Assembly: GCF_014645835.1 (NCBI RefSeq)
Contig: NZ_BMMM01000007.1
Span: forward strand, 24,607 to 88,606
DNA from: Streptomyces albiflavescens
GTDB lineage: Bacteria; Actinomycetota; Actinomycetes; Streptomycetales; Streptomycetaceae
Length of the DNA stretch: 64,000 nt
Reading direction: 5' to 3'
Shown piece by piece: positions 9,057-17,441 of the stretch; the first letter of the stretch is position 1, and each line of letters begins with the position of its first letter. The notes beneath the pieces are model-generated. The model saw nothing but the letters and a program-made list of their open reading frames with translations, was not told the origin of the DNA and ran no database searches. A program made the position numbers and the translations under genes.

Positions 9057-9140
9057 TCGGCCTGCACCACTCCGTCATGTACCTGCCCGAGCACCACCTG
9101 TGTTCGGGCAGCTCCGTTTTCCGGATGATGTGGAGATCCC

Positions 9141-10667
9141 ATGGCTCATCTGCGATCCAGACGCCGCCTCGCCCTGGCCGTGCCGGTCGTCCTGTCGCTC
9201 ACCGCCTCGCTCGGCTTCCTGCCGGGCGCCGCGTCGGCCGCCCCGCTCACGGCGTCCGCCGCGACGAGCGCGGACGGTCCGAACCTGGCGTACGTGGTCA
9301 ACACCAAGACGGACCACGGCACAATCGAGTCGGTGAAGAGGGCGATCGCGGCGGCCGACGGCACCGTCGTCATCGCGTACGAGAAGATCGGTGTGATCGT
9401 CGTCCATTCCGCCAACCCGGACTTCGGGAAGCAGATCCGGGCGGTACGCGGAGTGCAGTCGGCGGGCGCGACGCGGACGACGCCGCTGACGCCCGCGGGG
9501 ACGACGGACGAGGGCGCGGCGCAGGTACTGTCGGCCGCGCAGGCCGCCAAGGTCTCGCAGAGCGCCACCACGGGCGAGGAGCCCCTCGAGGCCGACCAGT
9601 GGGACCTGCGCGCGATAGGCGCCGACAAGGCCGCGAAGATCAATCCTGGCAGCAAGAACGTGACGGTGGCCGTGATCGACGTCGGCGTCGACGACACCCA
9701 CCCGGACATCGCCCCGAACTTCTCCGCCTCGCAGTCCGCGAACTGCGTGGGCGGCAAGCCGGACACCTCGTACGGCGCCTGGCGTCCCGTGGACGCCGAC
9801 CACTACCACGGCACGCATGTCGCGGGCGAGATCGCCGCGGCCCGCAATGGCATCGGCGTGGCGGGCGTCGCGCCCGGCGTGAAGGTCGCGGGCATCACGG
9901 TGGCCGAACCGGACTCCACCCAGCTCTTCTTCCCGGAGAGCGTCGTCTGCGCCTTCGTCTTCGCCGCCGATCACGGCGTGGAGATCACCAACAACAGCTA
10001 TTACGTGGACCCGTGGCTCTACAACTGCCTGGACGACCCCGATCAGCGGGCCATCGTCGACGCGGTGAACCGGGCCCAGCTGTACGCCCAGAAGAAGGGC
10101 ACCCTGAACGTCGCGGCGGCGGGCAACTCCAACGACGACCTCGACTCGGACGCGCTCACCGACGCTTCCAGCCCCGACGACTCGACCCCGGTCACCCGCA
10201 CGGTCGACCCGCACAAGTGCTTCGACGTGCCGACCCAGCTGCCGGGCGTCGTCACGGTGAGCTCGACCGGCGTCAAGGGCGCCAAGTCGTACTTCTCCAG
10301 CTACGGTGACGGCGTGATCGACGTCGCGGCGCCGGGCGGCGACAAGTACCAGATCCCGGACACACCGTCGATGAACGGCCGCATCCTCTCCACGATGCCG
10401 AACAACCAGTACGGCTTCCTGCAGGGCACCTCCATGGCGACGCCGCACGTCGCCGGTGTCGCGGCGCTGCTGAAGTCCAAGTACCCCAGCGCCACCCCGG
10501 CCCAGCTCCAGGCGCTGCTCAAGGCCGAGGCGGACAACCCGGGTTGCCCGACCGACCCGTACGACGGGAACGGCGACGGCGTCGTGGACGCCACCTGCGT
10601 GGGCGGCAAGCGCGTGAACGGCTTCTATGGGTCCGGGATCGTGAACGCGCTCCGAGCGGTCAAGTAA
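9141..10667 (+). CDS. Secreted S8 family serine protease (subtilase), copy 1
   Basis: 508 residues. Signal peptide (residues ~1-33, RSRRRLALAVPVV... ending AASA-A), an ~120-residue propeptide, then the subtilisin domain. Catalytic triad: Asp180 (AVIDVGVDD), His223 (HGTHVAG), Ser431 (GTSMATPHVAG); oxyanion Asn in TNNSYY. Near the C-terminus the DPYDGNGDGVVD stretch resembles a calcium-binding loop. Extracellular protein degradation is the likely role. Followed 98 bp later by a paralogue with identical length and identical triad positions. Orthologous, from memory, to S. coelicolor SCO1824. Confidence 0.95.
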   Translation: MAHLRSRRRLALAVPVVLSLTASLGFLPGAASAAPLTASAATSADGPNLAYVVNTKTDHGTIESVKRAIAAADGTVVIAYEKIGVIVVHSANPDFGKQIRAVRGVQSAGATRTTPLTPAGTTDEGAAQVLSAAQAAKVSQSATTGEEPLEADQWDLRAIGADKAAKINPGSKNVTVAVIDVGVDDTHPDIAPNFSASQSANCVGGKPDTSYGAWRPVDADHYHGTHVAGEIAAARNGIGVAGVAPGVKVAGITVAEPDSTQLFFPESVVCAFVFAADHGVEITNNSYYVDPWLYNCLDDPDQRAIVDAVNRAQLYAQKKGTLNVAAAGNSNDDLDSDALTDASSPDDSTPVTRTVDPHKCFDVPTQLPGVVTVSSTGVKGAKSYFSSYGDGVIDVAAPGGDKYQIPDTPSMNGRILSTMPNNQYGFLQGTSMATPHVAGVAALLKSKYPSATPAQLQALLKAEADNPGCPTDPYDGNGDGVVDATCVGGKRVNGFYGSGIVNALRAVK

Positions 10668-10765
10668 TCCGTTGCCGATCGTTGGATCAAGTAACCGCCG
10701 ATGACCGCCGGTTGAGCTTCCGCACGGCTCGTACAGCTCGTCCCGCGAATCGAACTGGAGACTTC

Positions 10766-12292
10766 ATGACAGCGCCCTACAAGCGCTCCCGTCGCGCCAT
10801 AGCGATCCCGCTCGGGATGGCCACGGCGACGGCCCTCGCCTTCCTGCCGAACGCCACCGCATCGGCACAGGAGGCACCCCAGCAGGTTGCCGCCACCGAC
10901 GCGACCTCGCTCAGCTATGTCGTCAACGTCCGCCCCGGACACGGCATTTCCGCCTCCGTGGAAAAGGCCGTCGCCGAGGCGGGCGGCACCATCGTGACGT
11001 CGTACGACCAGATCGGCGTGATCGTCGTACACTCGTCGAACGCCGACTTCGCCAGGACGATCCGTGGCGTACACGGCGTGGAATCGGCGGGGAACACGCG
11101 CAACGCGCCGCTGCCGGCCCAGTCGACCACCGACGTGGGCACGCCGCAGGCGCTCACCGCCCAGCAGGAGCAGGTCGCGACCGCCGAAGCCGCCGATGGG
11201 CAGGACCCGTTGGAGCCCTTGCAGTGGGACCTGCCCGCCATCAAGGCGGACAAGGCGCACGAGAAGACGCTCGGCAGCAGCAAGGTCACCGTCGCCGTGA
11301 TCGACACCGGTGTCGACGACACGCACCCCGACATCGCGCCCAACTTCGACCGCGACGCCTCCGTCAACTGTGTGTCGGGCAAGCCGGACACGGCCGACGG
11401 GGCCTGGCGGCCCACCGCCGCGGAGAGCCCGCACGGCACGCACGTGGCGGGTGAGATCGCGGGCGCCAAGAACGGCGTCGGCATCACCGGTGTCGCGCCG
11501 GGCGTGAAGGTCGCCGGCATCAAGGTGGCCACCACGGCCGGCTACTTCTACACGGAGGCCGTGGTCTGCGGCTTCGTGTGGGCGGCCGAGCACGGCGTCG
11601 ACGTCACCAACAACAGCTATTACACCGACCCCTGGTACTTCAACTGCAAGGACGACCCGGATCAGAAGGCCCTGGTCGACGCGATCACTCGCGCCTCGCG
11701 GTACGCGGAGAAGAAGGGCGCGGTCAACGTCGCGGCGGCGGGCAACGAGAGCTACGACCTGGCCGCCGACTCGATCACCGACCCGGTCTCCCCGAACGAC
11801 GGAACCCCGTCGGACCGGGTGATCGACCCGTCCAAGTGCTATGACATTCCGACCCAGTTGCCGGGCGTCGTCACGGTCGCGGCGACGGGTGCGAAGGGCA
11901 TCAAGTCGTCCTTCTCCAACTACGGCCTGGGCGTCATCGACATCGCCGCACCCGGCGGCGACTCGACGCGCTACCAGACGCCGGCCCCGCCCGCCACGAG
12001 CGGTCTGATCCTGGGCCCGCTGCCCGGCGGCAAGTGGGGCTACATGGCCGGTACGTCGATGGCGACCCCGCATGTCGCGGGCGTGGCAGCCCTCATCAAG
12101 TCGACGCACCCGTACGCCCCCGCCGCACTGGTGAAGGCCCTGCTGTACGCCGAGGCCGATGCCACACCGTGCACCGACCCGTACGACATCGACAGCGACG
12201 GCAAGGTCGACGCGGTGTGCGAGGGGTCGAAGAACTACAACGGCTTCTACGGCTGGGGCACGGCGGACGCGTTGGACGCGGTGACGAAGTAG
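10766..12292 (+). CDS. Secreted S8 family serine protease (subtilase), copy 2
   Basis: 508 residues, the same length as the preceding gene, with the triad at the same positions: Asp180 (AVIDTGVDD), His223 (HGTHVAG), Ser431 (GTSMATPHVAG). Signal peptide ends near TASAQ. Start ATG at 10766 has GGAG five bases upstream; the longer frame from 10544 overlaps copy 1 and is rejected. The sequences differ at many residues, so this is a tandem duplication that has diverged while keeping length. The DPYDIDSDGKVD loop near the C-terminus again looks calcium-binding. Confidence 0.95.
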   Translation: MTAPYKRSRRAIAIPLGMATATALAFLPNATASAQEAPQQVAATDATSLSYVVNVRPGHGISASVEKAVAEAGGTIVTSYDQIGVIVVHSSNADFARTIRGVHGVESAGNTRNAPLPAQSTTDVGTPQALTAQQEQVATAEAADGQDPLEPLQWDLPAIKADKAHEKTLGSSKVTVAVIDTGVDDTHPDIAPNFDRDASVNCVSGKPDTADGAWRPTAAESPHGTHVAGEIAGAKNGVGITGVAPGVKVAGIKVATTAGYFYTEAVVCGFVWAAEHGVDVTNNSYYTDPWYFNCKDDPDQKALVDAITRASRYAEKKGAVNVAAAGNESYDLAADSITDPVSPNDGTPSDRVIDPSKCYDIPTQLPGVVTVAATGAKGIKSSFSNYGLGVIDIAAPGGDSTRYQTPAPPATSGLILGPLPGGKWGYMAGTSMATPHVAGVAALIKSTHPYAPAALVKALLYAEADATPCTDPYDIDSDGKVDAVCEGSKNYNGFYGWGTADALDAVTK

Positions 12293-12311
12293 GGCTCTTG
12301 TGCAGATGGTT

Positions 12312-12340
12312 CGGGCCGGGCGGACGATCCGCCCGGCCCG
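12312..12340 (+). terminator. Terminator after the subtilase pair
   Basis: Perfect 12 bp GC-rich inverted repeat (12312-12323 with 12329-12340), 5-base loop, 20 bp after the stop of copy 2. Confidence 0.8.
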
Positions 12341-12367
12341 GCCGTCCCGTACGGCAGGATCTTCGGC

Positions 12368-12898
12368 ATGCATGTGTACGAAGATCCCGCGACCTGGACT
12401 CCCGAACCGGTCCGGCCCAGGTGGCAGTTGGTGCTCCGTTTCATGGCGACCGTGGTGTACGTCCCGGTGCTGTGCGTAGTGGGCGTGGCGACGGTGCTCG
12501 CCTTCTTCGCGATCGGTCTCCTGGTGGAGGTGATCGCCGCGTTCAGCGAGCGCGTCGAGCACGACTTCACAGAGTTCATGGGCCGGACGCTGGACCGGCT
12601 CGGTGACCTGGCCTCCTGGTGCGTGTGGTGGCCCGAGGTGCGGCACGAGGGCGACACCGACTACTACAGGGCGCGGGTCGACAAGGCGGTCGCCGGGTGG
12701 ACCGCGGCGGCCTCGGCGCCGCGCAGGCCGAAGAAGGCGAAGCCGCCGGTCGAGTGCGCGATACCGCTGCACATCTACCGGGGCGTCGGCGGGAGTTACG
12801 TCGCCGAAGTCGCGCTCGCCCAGGGATGGGAGCTGCGCCCGACGGACGCACGCAAGGAGGTGCGCCTGTGGTGGGCGGCCGCCTCTCATGTTGATTGA
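12368..12898 (+). CDS. Hypothetical membrane-anchored protein
   Basis: 176 residues, not recognised as a named family. A long hydrophobic stretch (about residues 20-58, VLRFMATVVYVPVL... and VATVLAFFAIGLLVEVIAAF) would form one or two membrane helices near the N-terminus. The remainder is soluble: an acidic WCVWWPEVRHEGDTDYY segment, a Lys/Pro-rich linker (RRPKKAKPP), and a beta-rich end. ATG at 12368 is the first start after the subtilase terminator. It ends 22 bp before the CoA transferase gene. Confidence 0.7.
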   Translation: MHVYEDPATWTPEPVRPRWQLVLRFMATVVYVPVLCVVGVATVLAFFAIGLLVEVIAAFSERVEHDFTEFMGRTLDRLGDLASWCVWWPEVRHEGDTDYYRARVDKAVAGWTAAASAPRRPKKAKPPVECAIPLHIYRGVGGSYVAEVALAQGWELRPTDARKEVRLWWAAASHVD

Positions 12899-12920
12899 GT
12901 CCACCCGGCATAGTGCCTGT

Positions 12921-14345
12921 ATGACGCATTCACCGATGGTTGCCGTGTGGGAGGAGTTGGGCGGAGATCCCGCCCTGCTCCCCCGGGTTTCGACCGTTGC
13001 GCGGGAGGGAGCGCTGGAGGCCCGGCTGCCCGTGCGGGAGTTGGCGAGGGCCTGTGTGGCGGCGTGCGCGCTCGCGGCCGCCGAGCTGGGTGCGCGGCGG
13101 GCCGGACTCCCGGAGGTGCCCGCGGTGCGCGTGGACGACGGGGCCGTGGCCACCGCGTTCGTCAGCGAGCGGCATCTGCAGATCGACGGCCGGGCGCCGG
13201 TCAGCTTCGCGCCGTTGTCGCGGTTCTGGCGGACGGCGGACGGCTGGGTGCGGACGCACGCGAACTATCCGCATCACCGGGCACGGCTGCTGGCCGCGTT
13301 GGGGCTGGCGGACGACGCGACGGTGGCGGACGTCGACGGCCTGTTCGCCGAGCGGTCCGCGGCGGAGGTGGAGGAGACGGTGTACGGCGCCGGAGGCCTC
13401 GCCGTCGCGCTGCGCACGGCCAAGGAGTGGGCCGCGCACGAGCAGGGGATCGCGGTGGCCGGGCGGCCGTTGATCGAGCGTGAACGCGTGGGCACCGCAC
13501 GCGTGCGTGTGCTCCCCCCGCTCGACGGCGACCCGCTGCTGCCCGCCGCCGGGGTGCGCGTCCTGGACCTGACCCGGGTCATCGCGGGCCCGGTCGCCAC
13601 CCGCACACTCGCCCTGCTGGGCGCGGACGTGCTGCGCGTGGACGCACCGCGGCTTCCCGAAGACCCCGACGCGCACGCGGACACCGGGTTCGGGAAGCGG
13701 TCGACGACGCTGGACCTGGCGACCGACCGGAGCACGTTCGAGAGGCTGCTCGCCACGGCGGACGTCGTCGTCACCGGGTACCGGCCCGGCGCGCTGGACC
13801 GGTACGGGCTCTCTCCCGAGGCACTGGCCGAGCGCAAACCCGGGCTGATCGTGGCGCAGTTGTCGGCGTGGGGAGCCTACGGGCCGTGGGGTGAGCGGCG
13901 GGGTTTCGACAGCCTGGTGCAGGTGGCCACCGGGATCGCCGCGACGGAGGGCTCGCCGGACCAGCCGGGTGCGCTGCCCGCGCAGGCCCTCGACCACGGG
14001 ACGGGCTATCTGCTGGCGGCGGCCGTGCTGCGCGCGCTGACCGAGCGGTCGGAGCAAGGGGACGGCCGCGTCGTGCGACTGGCGCTGGCGCGGACGGCGG
14101 CCTGGCTCACGGACGGGATCGAGCAGGACGAGGCAGGGCCGGTCGAGCGAGATGAGGCGGCGCCCGTCGAGCGGCAAAGGGCGCAGGACCTGGCGTACCA
14201 CCGGCCCGATGCCTGGCTCGCCGAGCGGGACAGCGGGATCGGACGGCTGCGGTACGCCCTGCCGCCGGTCTCCTTCGCGGGCGGACCCGCCGACTGGGCG
14301 CGACCGCCGGGGCCTTGGGGAACGGACTCGGCCCGGTGGGCCTGA
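12921..14345 (+). CDS. Family III CoA transferase (CaiB/BaiF type) with swapped halves
   Basis: 474 residues. Residues ~70-190 resemble the second half of CaiB proteins (RFWRTADGWVRTH..., AAEVEETVYGAGG...). The canonical N-terminal half then follows from residue ~205 (VRVLDLTRVIAGPVATRTLA) through GFDSLVQVATGIAATEG. The likely catalytic aspartate is Asp358 in LDHGTGY, far later than the usual ~169. Moves CoA between carboxylic acids; substrate unknown. Start chosen at 12921, after the previous gene; ATG at 12888 is possible. A 24-nt in-frame repeat (14127-14174) gives DEAGPVER/DEAAPVER. Confidence 0.8.
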   Translation: MTHSPMVAVWEELGGDPALLPRVSTVAREGALEARLPVRELARACVAACALAAAELGARRAGLPEVPAVRVDDGAVATAFVSERHLQIDGRAPVSFAPLSRFWRTADGWVRTHANYPHHRARLLAALGLADDATVADVDGLFAERSAAEVEETVYGAGGLAVALRTAKEWAAHEQGIAVAGRPLIERERVGTARVRVLPPLDGDPLLPAAGVRVLDLTRVIAGPVATRTLALLGADVLRVDAPRLPEDPDAHADTGFGKRSTTLDLATDRSTFERLLATADVVVTGYRPGALDRYGLSPEALAERKPGLIVAQLSAWGAYGPWGERRGFDSLVQVATGIAATEGSPDQPGALPAQALDHGTGYLLAAAVLRALTERSEQGDGRVVRLALARTAAWLTDGIEQDEAGPVERDEAAPVERQRAQDLAYHRPDAWLAERDSGIGRLRYALPPVSFAGGPADWARPPGPWGTDSARWA

Positions 14346-14413
14346 GTCGGAGCCGGACGAACCCGGACCTGGCGCGGTCCGTCCTGGACCGGCCCCGGTC
14401 CGGCCCCAAAGGG

Positions 14414-14518
14414 GCTCGGTGCGACCCGGAGTGGGCTCGGTCCGACCCGGAGTTCGCTCGGTCCGACCCGGAGTTCGCTCGGTGCGACCCGGAGACAGCT
14501 CGGTGCGACGCCGAATGG
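14414..14518. repeat. 21-nt tandem repeat, five units, downstream of the CoA transferase gene
   Basis: Units of the form GCTCGGTSCGACCCGGAGNNN in five consecutive 21-base copies, then a decayed sixth and two copies of TGAGTCTCGGAGCGG. The region 14346-14650 holds no gene I can support; the period is a multiple of three, so reading frames through it stay open as a 7-residue repeat, but no ribosome binding site or family is seen. Confidence 0.85.
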
Positions 14519-14650
14519 GCTCGGTCGGCCTGAGTCTCGGAGCGGGCTGAGTCTCGGAGCGGCCCGAAACGTACCTATGGGCGGAATGCCGTCCCACCAG
14601 TTGTTTCCGTCCACTTGCCCAGATCTGTAACGCCTGTTGAAGATCGTGAG

Positions 14651-15667
14651 GTGACGTTGACACGACGCCCAGCCGATGTGGCGGACGCCAGTGAGCCGGC
14701 GCGGCGCCGCGCCACCGGCCGGGCCGTCGCCGTGCTCGCCCTGGTGGCCGTCGCGGCCCTGCTCCCGCTGCTCGGCCCGCGTACCGCGCTGCAGGGTACG
14801 GGCGAGGCCGCGGCGCCCGGCGTCGGCGGCATCGCCGTGCTGCGTACGGTGCTGTTCGCGGCGCTGTGCGTCCCCGTGGGCGAACTGTTCGCGGCCCGGC
14901 TGGCCCGCCGCGTGCCGGGGGCGCCGCTGGAGGATGCGCCCCGCAGTTGGGCGCCCTACACCGCTGCCGCCGGTTTCGTCGCAGCGTTGGGGCTCGCCTC
15001 CGTCGTGGCGACCGGCAATCTGCTGCCGCACCACCTCTCCGACATGGACGTCGGCGGGCTCTACCGGACCCGGGAGGGCAAGCTGGCGCTGCTGGAGGTC
15101 AACGCGTTCGCGGTGGCATGGCTGTGCGCCCGCTCGCGCCGCCCGGGCACCCAGGTGTGGCCGCTGGCCGCGCTGGTGGTCGCGGAGGCGCTGCGCGCCC
15201 ACCCCACGACGGAGCACAGCCCGCTGGTCGGCTCCGGCCTGACCCTCATTCATGTCACGTGCGCCGCGCTGTGGGCGGGCGGTCTGCTGCACGTCCTGCG
15301 GATGCTGCGGAGGTGGCGTGTCACGGCTTCGGAGGCAGGTGCCGCGCTGCTCGGCCGCTACGCGCGCGTGGCGGCCGTCCTGTTCGCGGCGATCACCGCG
15401 ACGGGCATCTGGAGCGCGCTGCGCCGTATGCCGCCCGGCACGGTCCTGGACCAGCTGACGTCGACGGCGTACGGGCGCACCCTGCTCGCCAAGGTGCTCG
15501 TGGTGGCCGCCGTCGCCGCCCTGGCCGTGTGGGCGCGACTGCGGCTGCGCCGGGCGGCGGACCCGCTCAGCGCCTGCTCCCCCGCGCGTGCGGAGGTCGT
15601 GGCACTGGGCGTGGTCGTCGCCGTTTCGGGTGTGCTGACGGCACTGCCGCTGCCGATCAGATGGTGA
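14651..15667 (+). CDS. CopD family copper resistance/transport membrane protein
   Basis: 338 residues from the GTG at 14651 (an upstream TTG at 14615 is possible). Eight or so membrane helices. The C-terminal third matches the CopD domain, including HVTCAALWAGGLLHVL (residues ~202-217) and the helix pair ending in the GILTALPLP-like region GVLTALPLPIRW. CopD proteins import or handle copper at the cytoplasmic membrane, often with a CopC partner; none is adjacent here. Ends 3 bp before the convergent alcohol dehydrogenase gene's end. Confidence 0.8.
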   Translation: MTLTRRPADVADASEPARRRATGRAVAVLALVAVAALLPLLGPRTALQGTGEAAAPGVGGIAVLRTVLFAALCVPVGELFAARLARRVPGAPLEDAPRSWAPYTAAAGFVAALGLASVVATGNLLPHHLSDMDVGGLYRTREGKLALLEVNAFAVAWLCARSRRPGTQVWPLAALVVAEALRAHPTTEHSPLVGSGLTLIHVTCAALWAGGLLHVLRMLRRWRVTASEAGAALLGRYARVAAVLFAAITATGIWSALRRMPPGTVLDQLTSTAYGRTLLAKVLVVAAVAALAVWARLRLRRAADPLSACSPARAEVVALGVVVAVSGVLTALPLPIRW

Positions 15668-15670
15668 CCG

Positions 15671-16714
15671 TCAGTTGGTGACGAGCACCTTGAGGGCAGT
15701 CCGCTCGTCCATCGCCTTGTAGCCGTCGGGCACACCCTCCATGCCCACGGTCATGTCGAAGACGGGCGACGGATCGATGGTCCCGTCGAGGACGTCGGGC
15801 AGCAGCTCCGGAATGTACGCGCGCACGGGCGCGACACCGCCGCGCAGGGCGATGTTCCGGTCGAACATGACGCCCAGGTCGAGGCCCGTACCGCTGCCGT
15901 GCGGAACGCCGACGAAACCGATGGCGCCGCCGTCGCGGGTGATGTTCACGGCCGTCTTCATGGACTGTTCGGTGCCGACCGCCTCGACGACACAGTGCGC
16001 GCCCTGGCCCCTGGTCAGCTCTCGCACGGCCTCGACCGCCGCGTCGCCGCGCTCGGCGACCACGTCCGTGGCGCCGAAGCGGCGCGCGATGTCCGTACGC
16101 ACCTGGTGGCGTCCGAGCGCGATGATCCGCTCGGCACCGAGCCGCTTGGCGGCCAGCACTGCGCACAGCCCGACGGCCCCGTCGCCGACGACGGCGACGG
16201 TGGCGCCCTTCCGGGCCCCGGCGCCGAAGGCCGCGTGATGGCCGGTGCCCATGACGTCGGACAGCGTCAGCAGGGCCGACAACAGGTGGTCGTCGGAGGC
16301 CGCTTCCTTGGGCAGCTGGACGAGGGTGCCGTCGGCGAACGGCACGCGCACGGCCTCGCCCTGCCCGCCGTCGTACCCCACGGAACCCCAGAAGCCGCCG
16401 TGCTCGCACGACGTGGTGAGCCCCTCGCGGCAGTAGTCGCACACGCCGTCGGACCACATGAAGGGCGCGACGACCAGGTCACCGCGCCGGACGCCGGTCA
16501 CCTCGGACCCGGTCTCCTCCACGATGCCGAGGAACTCGTGCCCGATCCGCTGCCCCGGCTGCCGGGCCGCCTCGCCGCGGTAGGCCCACAGGTCGCTGCC
16601 GCAGATACAGGCGCGCAGCACCCGTACCACCGCGTCGGTGGGCAGCTGCGCAATGGGCTCGGGCACGTCCTCCACACGCATGTCGTACGGGGCGTGGATG
16701 GTGGTGGCGCGCAT
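15671..16714 (-). CDS. Zinc-dependent medium-chain alcohol dehydrogenase
   Basis: 347 residues. Catalytic-zinc ligands in CICGSD and GHEFLG; a reduced structural-zinc lobe CDYCREGLTTSC; Rossmann NAD(P) motif VGDGAVGL near residue 170. ATG at 16714 (MRATTIHAPYDMRVEDVPEP) gives the family's typical N-terminus; the longer frame is unsupported. Oxidises or reduces an unknown alcohol/aldehyde. Separated from the upstream YhhN-like gene by a strong terminator, so it has its own promoter or is read through at a reduced level. Confidence 0.9.
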   Translation of the reverse strand: MRATTIHAPYDMRVEDVPEPIAQLPTDAVVRVLRACICGSDLWAYRGEAARQPGQRIGHEFLGIVEETGSEVTGVRRGDLVVAPFMWSDGVCDYCREGLTTSCEHGGFWGSVGYDGGQGEAVRVPFADGTLVQLPKEAASDDHLLSALLTLSDVMGTGHHAAFGAGARKGATVAVVGDGAVGLCAVLAAKRLGAERIIALGRHQVRTDIARRFGATDVVAERGDAAVEAVRELTRGQGAHCVVEAVGTEQSMKTAVNITRDGGAIGFVGVPHGSGTGLDLGVMFDRNIALRGGVAPVRAYIPELLPDVLDGTIDPSPVFDMTVGMEGVPDGYKAMDERTALKVLVTN

Positions 16715-16742
16715 GTCGAGGGTCCTTCTCGTGCGGGGCGTC

Positions 16743-16781
16743 GGTGAGATGCGCTCAGGGGGTGGTTGAGCGCATCTCACC
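16743..16781 (-). terminator. Terminator overlapping the 3' end of the YhhN-like gene
   Basis: Perfect 15 bp inverted repeat (16743-16757 with 16767-16781), 9-base loop. The stop codon (complement of 16755-16757) lies inside the distal arm, so the last eight codons form the stem. Confidence 0.8.
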
Positions 16782-17441
16782 GTACGCCGCCGTCGGCGCG
16801 GGGCGCGCGCCGAGGGTGCCCAGCACGCCTCGGACCAGTAGATACTGTGCCGCGGCGTAGGTGAGCATGATCCAGAAGTCCGGCCTCGGGAGCTGCGGCC
16901 AGTCGGCGACTCCGGTGGCGATGAGCGTGTCCGAGAGCATGAAGAGGGCGCCGCCGAGACCCGCGACGAGCCCGAGCCTGCCGGCCCCGTACGCCATCGC
17001 GGTCAGCAGCAGACTGTAGCCCGCGACGGGGATGCGCAGACCGGAGGGCAGGTCGGGCCACATGAGGGCGACGGTGGCGACCAGAGCGACGACGTAGCCC
17101 CCAGCGAGCCAGTCTCCACGCGCGCGTGGAGCGCCTTTTCCGACACGGGGCTTGAAGAGGGCGAGGTAGCACATGTGTCCCGCCGCGAAGGAGGCCATCC
17201 CCAGGAGGAACGCCGGGTCGGCGTCGGACAGGAGCAGTACGTCGCCGCCCCAGCCGCAGAGCAGGGCCGCGACCAGGAGCCGCGGGCCGCCGCGTACGCC
17301 CGCGTGGGCGGCGAGCAGCGGCATCAGGAGCGGCTTGGCGATCCCGTGCCCGAGGTCGTACCCGGCGGCCAGGGAGACGACGTCGACGACCACCGCGAGA
17401 GCGAAGGCGACGAGCAGCACGCGCGCGAGGCGTGGTCTCAC
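16755..17441 (-). CDS. YhhN/lysoplasmalogenase family membrane protein
   Basis: 228 residues, seven to eight membrane helices, with the YhhN pattern KPLLMPLLAA and the acidic pairs GDVLLL and FMLSDTLIA that mark this family (TMEM86-like lysoplasmalogenases, which cleave vinyl-ether lysophospholipids). GTG at 17441 is chosen because it overlaps the preceding desaturase stop as GTGA; the longer frame to 17534 lies inside that gene. Probably co-transcribed with the sterol-desaturase-like gene, suggesting a joint lipid role; this is inference. Confidence 0.85.
   Translation of the reverse strand: MRPRLARVLLVAFALAVVVDVVSLAAGYDLGHGIAKPLLMPLLAAHAGVRGGPRLLVAALLCGWGGDVLLLSDADPAFLLGMASFAAGHMCYLALFKPRVGKGAPRARGDWLAGGYVVALVATVALMWPDLPSGLRIPVAGYSLLLTAMAYGAGRLGLVAGLGGALFMLSDTLIATGVADWPQLPRPDFWIMLTYAAAQYLLVRGVLGTLGARPAPTAAYGEMRSTTP

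Noticed and set aside
14414..14518. Possible CRISPR array
   Set aside because: The 21-nt units follow each other without spacers and are degenerate, and no cas gene is near.
14315..14533. 72-codon ORF through the 21-nt repeat
   Set aside because: Open only because the repeat period is a multiple of three; it starts inside the CoA transferase and has no ribosome binding site.
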